A stretch of DNA of 64,000 nt, taken from positions 4,251,769 to 4,315,768 of the forward strand of contig JAQFVV010012423.1 of assembly GCA_028023455.1 (NCBI GenBank), given 5' to 3'. Made by a program: the position numbers and the translations under genes. How positions within the stretch are numbered: the first letter of the stretch is position 1; each line of letters opens with the position of its first letter. This DNA is from Epiperipatus broadwayi. Lineage: Eukaryota > Onychophora > Udeonychophora > Euonychophora > Peripatidae. Positions 26,287 to 39,674 of this stretch are shown here, in pieces. Below the pieces are notes generated by a model. It was not told the origin of the DNA. It saw nothing but the letters and a program-made list of their open reading frames with translations, and did not search any database.

Positions 26287-28446
26287 GTTCAGACTTTTGC
26301 TTTATCTCCTAACTAAAAGTAGCTAAATACCCATTTACCAACTAGTCATTACATGATTATCTAGATTAGATTTGCTAAGGAAAAATAACTAAAGAAAAAA
26401 AGCTTGTTTAAAGCCTAATAAAAATACCACTTTATCTAGTCTAGATTTTTTTTCAATATCATGAAAATTGTAAAAAGATATGATAATTATTAAATCATAA
26501 ATATATTACAAATATGTAAGGTGAAAAGTAATTTTCATTAGTTAAAACAAAAGTATACAATTTTAGGTCTTACAAACATCAAGCTGGAGAAATTCTTAAA
26601 ATTCAACTTAATTTGTTTTTGTTGCTAGAGTTGTCATTTTCAAAACAGATGGATGGACCATTCAAAAGACATACATTTCTCACATTTTATAGTTTCTAAC
26701 TAATGCACTTTCTGCAGTTCCATTGTACATATTTTTATTATAGCAAGATTTCGTTTTATATTGCAACAAAAACAAAATACAGAAATAAATTGGATGCTAA
26801 TTCTGTATCAAAGTTAAATGGTCCACAATTGAACCAAATTTTGAATGAGTATTGAAAAGAAAATAAGAATTTTAATTTTTGACCTTAATTACCTGAGTTT
26901 TTTTTTTTTTTTTGCAGTAGTTTATTTATTTATATATATATTATTTTCAATAAATTGTTTGATTCATTGTTTTATTAATAATCCAGATAGAAATTGACAG
27001 TACTCACAAAAATTTTATCGAGATGAAATAAAGACTATTAACTTTATATTAGTATTCAAACAATTATATTTAAAACATATTTATTTCAAAATAAATAAAA
27101 TGTAAATCCGTTCATTTAAATATTTTTATCGATTACGAAATGTGTTTTTTTTCTTTTATTCAGTAAGTTTTTTTTTTCTATTGTATATAATTTATATATA
27201 TATAGAAGGCAAAGAAAAACATATCTTTATTTATTTTCCACAATTTATAAAAGTTATTAAATTATTTATTCTATTTAAAATTATAAATAGTCGTATTACT
27301 TCGCATTATAATTCTACGATTTCTTTTATAGTGTTGCATTTTTTATGAATTTGCAATAATCATTTGATACACATGAAAACAAATTTAAAAACGACAGGTA
27401 AAATTGTATAATTTTTAGGTAGTAAATTATTCTTAAATTATTTGTTTTTTACCGTTTCAAATATTTGCCAGTTGTCGTTATTATTTTTAGCTTTTATATC
27501 GGAATGCAATTTGACTGTTTGAAAAAATTTAGCTGCAATTTAAATTATTTTATGATTATTATTATGTAAAAAAGAAAAAAGAAATCGAACATGATTTGAT
27601 TGTTAAATTCACTCTAAAAATAATCTATTTTAAAAGCTGAAACAAGTAAAAAAAAATAATAAAATTATTTAAGGTAATAGAAAATACAATTTAAAAATAA
27701 TAATAGTGATGAAACTTTAAATTGATTATACATAATGTGAATTTTATTTTATTTACTAGAAAAAAATAAAAACATTTTATGAAAATATCAAATATACTAA
27801 ATTAGCTTTATATATATTTGACAAATATAGTTTTATATACTTTGGCAGTCAATAAGAATTATTCTCTAATATCAAAATATTAATTTTTATAATTTAAATT
27901 GTTAATATTAAAATATTAACACATGTATTACAAATGCTAAAAAATATTAATTTCATTATATCTTCTCGTAATATAAGAATAAAGATGTTTGCCTTTCGCA
28001 GATCTTTTTATTCATATTTCAAAAATGTGGGGGTGGAGTCGAAGTTTTAAATATATTTAAAAAATATTTATGAAAATAAAAATAATGAAGTTGTATTAAT
28101 ATTATGTGATTAATTATTAAAAAAACAAATATATTAATCTTTAAATAAATTTAAACTTAGATCTGAGCTAAGAATATAATAATTTCTAAATTAATAAATA
28201 ATTATAATAATGATTCATGTTTTGTTTTGTTTTTAATCTAAAGTGAATGATGTGAAGTATGTGATTCCAAAAAGTTTGAGATTTAAGAGTGTAACATTGC
28301 AACAATAGCATGCAGAGTAGAGAAAAATTAAGTAGAAAGATGTTCTGTTAAATTTGAAACTTTTTTGCCAATTAAATTCCTCTCATAAAATATAGAGAGG
28401 GAGATAGTGGCAAAATTTTGCTATCTTGTATAAGATTAGACAAGAC
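26287..28446. other. AT-rich spacer, no gene seen
   Basis: Very AT-rich DNA with many homopolymers. The frame at 27142-27348 is Phe, Ile and Lys-rich without domains. I see no RNA gene or mobile element until the hAT-type element. Confidence 0.5.
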
Positions 28447-28814
28447 CAGTGATTCTCAACTGCTGTGCTGCAGCACTTTAATGTACCATGAGATTCTTAA
28501 AATGTGGCACCATACATAAGCAACATCAGAAAAGTGTATAATGCACATGAGTATTACAGCTTTAGCTACTGGCTTCTAATATTATACATTGTTTGGTCTA
28601 CTAGTTTACAGATTGAAGTGTGCATACAGCAACATATAATTGCATTCGCATGTGTAATATAATATTGTGTTGTCAAATGTAATTAAAATAGATTCAGAGG
28701 TAATATGCAATTTGCAGTTTTGAATAAATTTATCTTATTCTTATGTTAGGGTGCCGCCAATTTTTTTTGGTTATTAAAAGTATGCTATGACAAGAAAAAG
28801 GTTGAGAATCACTG
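28447..28814. mobile_element. Non-autonomous hAT-type miniature element
   Basis: The 368 bp piece has terminal inverted repeats: cagtgattctcaac at the left tip and its exact complement gttgagaatcactg at the right tip. This resembles the CAGNG...TTCTCAA ends typical of hAT transposons. The 8 bp flanks gacaagac (28439-28446) and gactagat (28815-28822) agree at 6 of 8 positions, consistent with an aged 8 bp target duplication. There is no transposase frame, so it would have been moved by an enzyme encoded elsewhere. Confidence 0.85.
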
Positions 28815-29296
28815 GACTAGATTATGTATTGAAGGATTAAAAACAATAAAAATTATATTTGACTGGAAATAGATAAATTCACAAATAAAAATCAAACAAC
28901 TTTTAATTTAAATGTTTATAAACACATTTTTGTTAATCCATTTATAGAGATTCGGGTGTTTCAAGCTTCCAGCTCATTTCAGGAGAAGGCAATTACAAAA
29001 TATGTGGATAGTTGTAATATAAAGAAATTTACAAAAAAAAATGTATTTACAAATGGGGAAAAAAAACTGTTTTAATAATTAAAATAATTTGCTTCAAAGA
29101 AATAATGCTATTCCATAAAGTGTTTAAAGAAATATAGGGATCTTTCCATCTTATGAGAGAACAATAAAAGTGGTGGTCAAATAATTTTGTTTTTTTATCA
29201 AGTTTTCTCCATTTTATATAACAGTAATATGAAGAATGATGATGGGTTTATGATTTTGCTCTCTACAGTATTATTCCTATAGTGAATTAACATTTA
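28815..29296. other. AT-rich spacer, no gene seen
   Basis: This short AT-rich stretch lies between the hAT-type element and the GATA array. Nothing is recognisable. Confidence 0.5.
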
Positions 29297-30152
<856 letters not shown>

Positions 30153-33100
30153 TTGAATAAATTTTCAGATACATGAATATATATATATATATATATATTA
30201 TGTTATTGGATGTTTAATAAATTTAAAATTTTTATCAAAATATATAAAATGCGCTAACACGCACAAGCACACAAAGCTTTTTATTCATAATTGGCCACAA
30301 AGTATAAACTGTTTGCTTATTTTAACATTTTTATGAAATTGATGTCAAAGCAGCTGGTTCATAAAAGTTTCAAAAATAGAAAACTAAAATATATACTACA
30401 ATCAATATATATTTTATTTTACTATTTTTGGCACTTTTATAAACTACCTGCTCTTAAATAATGCTTCAGTTATCTAATTCATTATGCCATCCTGATCATT
30501 ATATGATGATAATGCTATTTAAAAAAAATGTCTGCCCAATGATATTTATGGGGTTTTTTTAAATTCAAAACTTTAATTTAAATGTTAGAGTAAGTAATTT
30601 TTATTTTATAATAATATCATATCAATACCTATAAAAATTATTGACTAATTTAACATACTGTTAGTAATCACTATGAACTAAACTCATATATATATTGAAA
30701 CAATAGTATTAATTTTGTTAACATAATTTTTTTCACTCATTACATATACTGACTATACAAATATTTGTTAGATAAAAAATTAGTGTAAAAAATGTACATA
30801 CCAACATTCAAAAATAAGACATGGTATGGATTATGTTATCATCACATATTTTTAATTCAGATAATAAACTAATGATTTCTTAAACTTAAATGGTAGTATG
30901 TTCAATCTCTAAAAAATAGAAAAAAATAATGGCCTTTTTTTAACAGCAATATTTACTCATGATGTTAGACAAGTTATAACTGTACATAAAAATAAAATTG
31001 TCAAAATAAAATTGCAATCTTGAATTGTTATAAAAACATAAAACTATTGTTAATCATTTTCAATATGAGAAGTCTGTTATTTTGTTTAATAGAAGAAAAC
31101 TTTATTGGTCTTTGTCAAATGTTTGCATTTTTAATAGTTTAAATATAAATACATATGACATGATCTACACTAACAAATAGTTTGAAGTTATATTAATTAT
31201 TATATCCCTTTCTCATGAATCCAAACTACCCTATCTAATTAAAGTTATGACCATTCTCATATAAAAGAGTTTTGTCCACTAATTTAATACAATACAATAT
31301 TACCTTTTAATATTCAAAAACTGCAGATATAATTATTTTTTGATTGGAATCACTTAAGATACTTTTTGATGTGTGAAAAATACTTTTGTATAGCAATAAT
31401 TTTAAAATAGATGAAGTGGGAAGTATTTTGTTTACTCTGTGAAAAATGATACAATAATTTAGAAGACATGAGGCTATTGCCATATGTAGACTATAATAAA
31501 GATATCCATTTTGAAGAAAAAAGGTGTCTTCTCTAATGACTACAGCAGTATTTTATACAATCTTTGAAAAAGTTTTGAAATATGTACATATGTTAACATC
31601 AAAATATAAGAATTTATTTAGATTTATATGAACTTATGGTATTACTGCAGCTCATATTGAATACATTTTTATTTACAATTTAAAGATGATAGAAAAGAGT
31701 ACATTACTTATCAATAAAATATTGTTATTGTCAACTTCTGCAAGTCCACATTCAAGGATTTTATTGCATTAATAAAGCAATCGGATGTTATCATCTGGGG
31801 AACTGATTCAGATCCATGAACCTACTCTACCACTGCACTAAATTATGCAGATCTTTAAATTATAAGTCATAGTTATTTATCATAAACTAAGTATGATTTT
31901 AAAAGCAAAAAAAATACCTGCATCTGGTTGTAATTCCAAGGAAAATACAAAAATATTGTCATGAAAAAAAACATAATTTATAAATGCTTTAATTATTTCC
32001 ATCAAAACATTTGATTAAATCTATTACAGATACTGATTTAGTATGCGTTCATGGCCATTTTGAAGTCTAAGAACTGTCCAAAACCCCCACTGACACATCT
32101 AAAGTGAAAACTAGTGCTTAGAGAATATGTATTAGTATTGTCTTTTATGTTTATACTAGTGATTTTTGTAATCAATTATATATAAGTTTATCCACATATG
32201 CATCATGTATAGAATACATAATTTTATTCAAAATTAAAAATAAAATCTTTTAACTAATTAAACATAATTTATCTAAATTTAATAAATCCTTTGAAATCAT
32301 GCAAATTACATAATTGGTTATTTTTTCATATATCTTAAAATTTAAGAAACAGATGTTCAATCTTCGCTCGTAAAAATTTAAAATTAGTTTTTTTTTTTTT
32401 TTTTAATGTTTAAAAATAGTATTATTTGCAAAAAAAAAAAATCTATAACAAAACTAACTTTTTTAAAACATTATTAATATTTTAAAATAGTTTCCCATTC
32501 TGAGAGCAGACTGCATTTATAGTTACTTGTTTTCAGAATCCTTTTTTCAAATGAATATTAATTAGAATTATTGCAAATTACTATTTTAAAAAAATAATAC
32601 ATTTTTTGATAATCACACGGTAACATTAAAAAAAAAGTGTTTTAGAGGTAGTTTTTTTTTTTATAACTTATTTTATTCCGACAAGCTTAAAAAAACGAGT
32701 AATTAGTTTAAACTTAGAGTAGGCTTTTACGTCATAAACAAAATAATTAAGAATTTTATTTAAAAATAAAATTATCTAAAATAGAATATTAATTATGCTG
32801 GCGAAAAATTTTCTCAATCCTATATTATAATTATCTATTTATAATATATATATATATATATTAATAACTATCGCTGTGAGTGAGTGATTAGGAAAAGTCA
32901 ACTTTGATTAGATAATATTCATAAAATTCATTTTATTGCCAGTTAAAAGCGTACTATTTTATATATTTTTTAATTTGTTATGAATTTCTAATAGATATGT
33001 TACAAAACCATTTTTATATATTTTATTGCAAAACAAATATATTGAGAAAAAATCTTTGAAGAAAAACAGTGAAAATTTTATTGTTTTCTAGATTTGCTTT

Positions 33101-33840
33101 ACCTCCAATTAAAAAAAATATCCGTTTATTAATAAATTTTGACAAAGTATCTAGATGGTTAAATCTTAATAATTGTCTAACATTGTAGAGTAAGATAAAA
33201 ATTTAAATAATGTATAGTAAGTAGTTTTTTTTAATCAACTGGAGTTAGTTATAAACCTTTTTTAAAATATCTGAAAATATCAATAATAATAAAAATCTAT
33301 ATACTGTGTTTAATATATAAGCACAATTCTACAGCACATTTTTATATAAAAAGAACACATTAAAATATTAATAGGAATGATTAATCAAAAGAAATATACT
33401 TTAAAAAAATCAATAAAGTAATAAATTGAAAGATATAATTAAATGAATGCATGTCTATTGCATATTCGAGTATAAGAAACTTACTGATTGAGACAGGGTT
33501 CGTATCATTTATAAAGACAAGCACGCATAAAAATTTAGAAATTTCAAAGTTTTTTTTTTTTTATATATATAAATGCTTTTATTTAAGTTATAATCTGTGC
33601 TTGTCGTTTTGTTGGTTATTTATTTGACAAGATTTCATATATTTACATCCAACAGAATTCATTCAAATTATTTATGTGTTATAAATTACTTTCAATACAA
33701 TATGATAATAAAATATATTAGATAGTTTCTGAACTTTTTTTTTATTATAGAGGGACTGGTGAATGAAATTTTAAGGATGTTGATACAATATTTCATATAC
33801 ATTTTTATCAGTTCAACAAGTTTAAATAATGCACACAAGA

Positions 33841-33844
<4 letters not shown>
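30153..33844. other. AT-rich spacer, no gene supported
   Basis: It starts with a short (AT)n (30177-30199) and holds a small (AT)n near 32845-32862. At about 32084-32110 the sequence accccc(...)actgacacatctaa resembles the tip of the 5.2 kb foldback element, but no partner end was found. No gene is seen. Confidence 0.45.

Positions 33845-33913
<69 letters not shown>
33845..33913. repeat. (TA)n microsatellite
   Basis: About 68 bp of alternating TA ends directly at the first copy of the 120 bp direct repeat that follows. Frames on both strands (33692-33952 minus, 33759-33941 plus) are translations of this run. Confidence 0.96.
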
Positions 33914-33917
<4 letters not shown>

Positions 33918-34492
33918 AACAAAAACAAGTTACTCACATAACCTGCTATCACTTGTTATTTATGTTCAAAAGATGGCGCTTTACCAAAACCACCGAACAA
34001 GTGTAAAATTTGTTTACATAAATGAAAAAAGAGTCAGAATTAACTACCTCTTTCATTTGCTCACCCCCAAATCAGCTGATTTCAAGCTGGTTTGCTCTCC
34101 TCAGTGAGGGATAGAGTATAGAAACTAGATCTAAACACTGACTCTCAAGTGTTTATGCAAAACGTTTCTATCAGATTGCAAGCGTGAATTTTTCAGACCG
34201 GTAAAGTCTTCAAACTCAGCCTAGCAAGCCAGATATTTATATGGGTCTGATCTCAGTTCAGTATCACCATATAATCAAAGTCTCTGCAATATATATCATT
34301 GCAAGAAAACTTTAAAGGTACATTTATGAAAAACAAAAACAAGTTACTCACGTAACCTGTTATCACTTGTTATTTATGTTCAAAAGATGGCACTTTACCA
34401 AAACCACCGAACAAGTGTAAAATTTGTTTACATAAATGAAAAAATTTTACACTTGTTCGGTGGTTTTGGTAAAGCGCCATCTTTTGAACATA
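33911..34492. repeat. Composite foldback with three copies of one end
   Basis: A 120 bp block beginning tatgaaaaacaaaaacaagt occurs at 33911-34030 and at 34325-34444 in direct orientation, exactly 414 bp apart. Part of it (tatgttcaaaagatggcgct..., starting 33961 and 34375) is present a third time, inverted, ending at 34492. The last two copies form a tight hairpin of about 50 bp. The interior (34031-34324) is more GC-rich and includes gggtctgatctcagttcag, which resembles the interior of the nested element near 4490. It is non-coding; the frame at 34387-34590 is a by-product. Confidence 0.8.
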
Positions 34493-37400
34493 TATATATA
34501 TTACAATTGCTCATACTGGGATATTCTTGGATACATGTATATATACATTATCAAAAGCTTAAACTAAAAAATATTTTATTGATCATTTAAAATTGAAATA
34601 AAAACAAATCTCTAGATTATAAACGTATCCTTTTTTTTAAAAATGTATGATTTTTTTTAATGTAAAAGTGGACTTTTTTAAAATGCTTTCTAAATAAACC
34701 AAATTATATTGTTAATGATCTTTAATATGTGTGATTTTACATTTAACTATTAATCTGACATTTGGAATAATTTCGAAAAATATATGAATGTTAAAAACTT
34801 AAAAATAATATATATATATATATATATATATATTGGGGAGTTCAAAAATTAATTAATTCAATCCCTACTTTTTATAATCATAGAATTAGTTAATTTCTGG
34901 ATAACCCTATCACCACACTTTTATTGCAAATGAATATAAAATGTCAATTGTCAATGAAGAAACAATTAATTTCAAGATTTTTAGTTGATAGTAAATAAAA
35001 GTATTTATTATAAATATTTTTAATATATATTATTTAACATTTTTTTCAAAGTATGGATTAATAAAATCAATAGTCCACAGATAAAATGTTACTGTATTAA
35101 ATTTGTTAAAGAATTTCTATAAAACAGATTTCAATTAGTTGCTTCAAATTTGGATTGTCATTACCAGTAGATTCTCATAGGCAGTGCAATATACAGATTC
35201 AATGGTCAAAGTCCACATAAATCCCTAAAAATAAAAGATTTGATAAAATTTTAATTATAATTGGAAAAAACATGTAATAGTTAAGATATTAGTTTTAACT
35301 GTTCTCCTAGTTTATTTCAATAATAATTTATTCATAATATATAGTGATTACATATTGATGAAAAAAAATTGTACACTAACATGATTATATTAATGTTCTG
35401 TTTGTTATTAGGTTCGAGTGTAATATATGAACAGGACTGTTATATCACTTGTGTGGTTGAGTAAATTGAAGAAAGTTTGTATAGTGTGTGAGATACTCAG
35501 AACTTGTTTTACATTGTTAGAGTGTTTTATATAAGTGTAAGTTTAAAATTGCCTAATCTAAAAGGCTGAGTTGGTTGGAGTTGAGAAACAGGAAGAAGGT
35601 AATGAGATTAATGACCAGGTGATATCAAAGGCTTTACTGGAGGCAAGGAGCTGATCATGTTTCTTGTCTTTTTTGAGCATTTGATAAAACAATGGTATGG
35701 CTTGTGGAGAACTATTCTCCTAGTTAACAGAAGATATCTATATATTAAAAAAGAAGAAATCAAGTTCTTCATAGAAAAAAATAGACTTCTGACTGTACCA
35801 ATATTTCTACCAATATTTACAGAAAAATAAATGTTTTATTTGTTTTTAAGTTTCCTTTTTTTTATATAATAACATATGTATTGCTTAATAAGTATGTTTC
35901 CATTTAGCTTTTGTTTGATTATATATGTTCATTAATATAAAATCTATTTATAGAAATATATGATATTAGACAGAAATTGAGTTTTGTTTACAACTTTATT
36001 ATTTATTATTATTGATTTTAATTGGAATGCTGATTTTCTTAAATATTTCTAAGATAATTTTTATTTATATGTCATAATTTTAATAATTTTTTTTGAAACA
36101 AAATGATTTGAAGAAGTTTTTTTTTTTTATTAAATAAGTTTTTTTAACTGAAAATTGAAATAAGTTTTTTTTTTTTGTATCTGCTAAATTGATATTTTAC
36201 TATGATTAATTTTGTTATTCAAACTTATGCTTTTAATAACATTTAAGACAAATATAAGATATGATAATAAATATTTTTTATTTTATTAAAAATTAAAATT
36301 GGAAGAAAAATACAAGAGAAATGAATAAAAATAGCATGTTCCAAAATAAAATTCTTAATAGATTAAAGTTTAATATTTTTGTTTATAATAATAGTAGTGA
36401 TATTACTTAAAATTAATTATTATTGCATTTATCATTTAAAATATAGTGAGAAATATATGTGTTGTCTGTTTGCCATCTTACAACATAAAAATAAAAATGC
36501 ATATCAATATCTGAAAAGTTAATAACAAATTTATAACACAAGATTGATGTCAATTTTATTTACCAATGCATTTGTATTGATTTAAAAGCATCCAATTATT
36601 CATGCATATTTAATTGAAGCATCCAACTCTTTAAACTGTATTATATTTATTATTGGTAGTATTAATAGTAATAATTGTATTTCCTAATGAAAAAAGATTA
36701 ACTCTTTTCAAATTACTTATTTTTAATTATCAGTGCTTACTAGGTCTGTAGACAATAAATACAAAACCATGCAAAATACTCTTAAGTGGCTATTATAAGG
36801 AATATAAAACAACATTAAAATCAGTTTTATAAGTAATTTGATTTGGAAATCAATGTATGGATTTAGTGATGTATATTTCAAATTATATAAAATATAAATG
36901 GGTAGCAAAATCTACCATAGAACATTATAAGAATATATAATAGAAAGTCAAAGTCAGTTTTATAAGTCAATGCATTTATGTTAATAAAAAAAACCATTGA
37001 ATTACTGTTGCATATGTCATCATAATTTGAACACTATAATGTCTAAGTAATCCATTATATGCATCATAAGCAAACATTTATACTGAAACTACAATAATAA
37101 TATTATTGATTGTCTATGTGAATTCCGTGATGCATATATGAATATAAAAATGGCTGACACATGTAATAAAGGGTAAATGAACTATTATCTACATTTTGTA
37201 TAATCACCAAAATATCTCATATCTAGAAATGCAAACCAATTTTATTCTAACTGAAATTCATTGTGCTATAATGATTTTAGTAATCTTAATATAATATATG
37301 TTGGGCCTAATTGTTGTAACTATGAATAAAAGTATCATAGATTCAAACTATAGAAATGATTTGTGAAACCATATTTATTCCAAGTTGCAAATGTTATTAT

Positions 37401-39520
37401 TGAAAACTAATTTGTCCCTCAATTTGATAATTCTCCAATGAGACTGATAAACATGAAGATAAGTTCTATGACTTCTATATTCCATTACCATACATTTAAT
37501 ATCATTAAGATAAGTGGATCATTCTTGAATATTAAATAAAATAATATTTTCTAATGATATCATTCAAAGACTGAAATTATTTTCACTAGGAATGGTCAAT
37601 AAATCTTCAAACATTGAATAAATATTATAGAGTTCAAAATGATCTATCGTATAAGCAGGTCTTAAGTTTAATGGTGGTTCTGCAAGATTACATTACTCTT
37701 AATCATATTAACATTTATCAATGACAGTGGATAAAATTTACAATAATAACATTCATTAAAACATTTATCTGATAATGCAAAAAATATTCAATGCATAACT
37801 ACCTAATGTAATTACATTACAAAAACTTTAATAATAATAAAAATAAAGTATATAAAGCAGTCAGAATTGTTTCAAAAGACATTTATTTGTGCCTCATCAC
37901 CAATGGTCAAGAGGTTAGACAACTTACATTGTGAGTTAACAATTGCCAACTATAATGGCTTTCATTTGACTGCATGGGGAATCCCCACCATGAAAGGAAA
38001 TCTGTATAGTCTCATTCCCTCCAATTGTTTAATAATATATTATTAAAAATATTTTAATCAAACTAACTTTCAATCAATTATTTTTGTCTTAAAACTTTTT
38101 AGATATACAATACAATTAAAGGATATAAAACCAACAACTACTACTGAATAGTTGTTTTACTTTACATTATAAATATAATACATATGATTCATTTTAAAAA
38201 GTTTGTGTTATTTAATTACCCAAGTATTAAGGTGAATGCAATATTTTTATCTAATTACTAAAGCTTAGAAACAATATATACAACCTTTAGCACTTAAGCT
38301 CACTACTTTATTGCTACACTATTATTCTTCACAGGACTTTAGTTTATATTATTTAAGCAGTAGTGATTGTTTTCTTCAAATTCCATGAATCATTTTGTAA
38401 CCAAGATATAAAATTGGTGGTCAATAAATATCAATGTAACTAGATTTCTATAATTGCATTTTGAAAATCAGACTTTTGATGGAATTATTTTTTTACATGT
38501 TTTTTTCATCAAAGTCGGCCATTTCCAAACAATAGAATTAATGTAATGTATATTTTTCATTCAGCCTTGAAGCTATTTTATGGTACTATCCTTAATAAGT
38601 TCGGTTTTAAACAAAGATATAATGTAATCAGGATATTAGCAGTTTTTATTGTTTTTAACACAGTAATGTTATGTTATATATGACTTGCTTTTTTTATTAT
38701 TATTTTAACACAATACATTGAAAATTTTTAATAATGCTGAATTGACCTGCATGATTTAAACATATGGTGTTAATAATAATTTCAGATATTAAATGTTCTT
38801 GGTTAAACTTCCAATTTTAAACAAATAAATATGTTAACAAGTATTTGAAGGAAGGGAGAGAGTCAAAACTCACTGCCTTATTTAAAGTTCATTTAATCAA
38901 TATACAACTAGGCTAATTTAATAAGGTCAAAAGAAGTATGTCATATGTTCACATCAATAAATTTCTCATTGAATGTGATGCCCAGCTTAATGAATATTAT
39001 TTATTGTTGCAATTTGTAATAAGTTATCATAAAAAACTTATCAGGAATAGTGGTTGTACAGATATAAGTATTTCATACAATAGAAAACTTTCTCTGCAAA
39101 TCCATCAAATTTTTATAATCAAATTAAAAAAACAAACCAAATACTACAGTTGATAAACTATGTAAAAATATGCATAGTTACAACATTTTTGAAATGCAAA
39201 TCATAAAAAAAATTGAAAAAGCTTCCTCCTATACCAACTGTTATCATGTGTTAGTAATTGAATGTAGTAAATTCAATTCTTATAAAAGTATTTTGCAGTG
39301 TAGGCTTAATAAAATTTGGTTACTTTATTTTTAAAATGGATAAGAATAACAGTTGTACACTATTTAAAATGTAGATATTTAGAAATAGAGAAAAACTAAA
39401 AACGTCTCTACTAATTACGTTTGACTCCTGAGTGTTCTGAATACATTTTTAATTTTATTAACCAGCAAAAATTGTATAATTATATGATGTAATAAATTGT
39501 TTTTCTCTTCACCAATAAAA
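34493..39520. other. AT-rich spacer, no gene supported
   Basis: A short (TA)n lies at 34808-34832. Less AT-biased sequence occurs near 35400-35720 and 37870-38030, but it contains no open frame or motif I recognise. Small frames (36723-36908 minus, 38938-39153 plus) lack any domain. The DNA is otherwise featureless. Confidence 0.45.
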
Positions 39521-39674
39521 ATTGTAATTATACATATAAGATTTTTTTTACTTGCGTTAGTAAAGCTGTATTTATACTATAATGTTTAAGCCCTAAGCAG
39601 GCATATTAAACATTATAGTATAATTACAGCTTCACTAACGCATGCGAAAAAATAGTATATGTATAATTACAATT
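39521..39674. repeat. Hairpin element with ~68 bp arms
   Basis: The left arm (39521-39588) is the reverse complement of the right arm (39605-39674) with a few changes. Shared blocks are attgtaattatacatat, ttagt(a/g)aagctgt and actataatgttta. The loop is about 16 bases. A partial extra copy of the tip (atatgtataatta) follows at about 39682. It is non-coding. Confidence 0.85.

Noticed and set aside
33692-33952. 86-residue minus-strand frame
   Set aside because: It is a translation of (TA)n flanked by random sequence.
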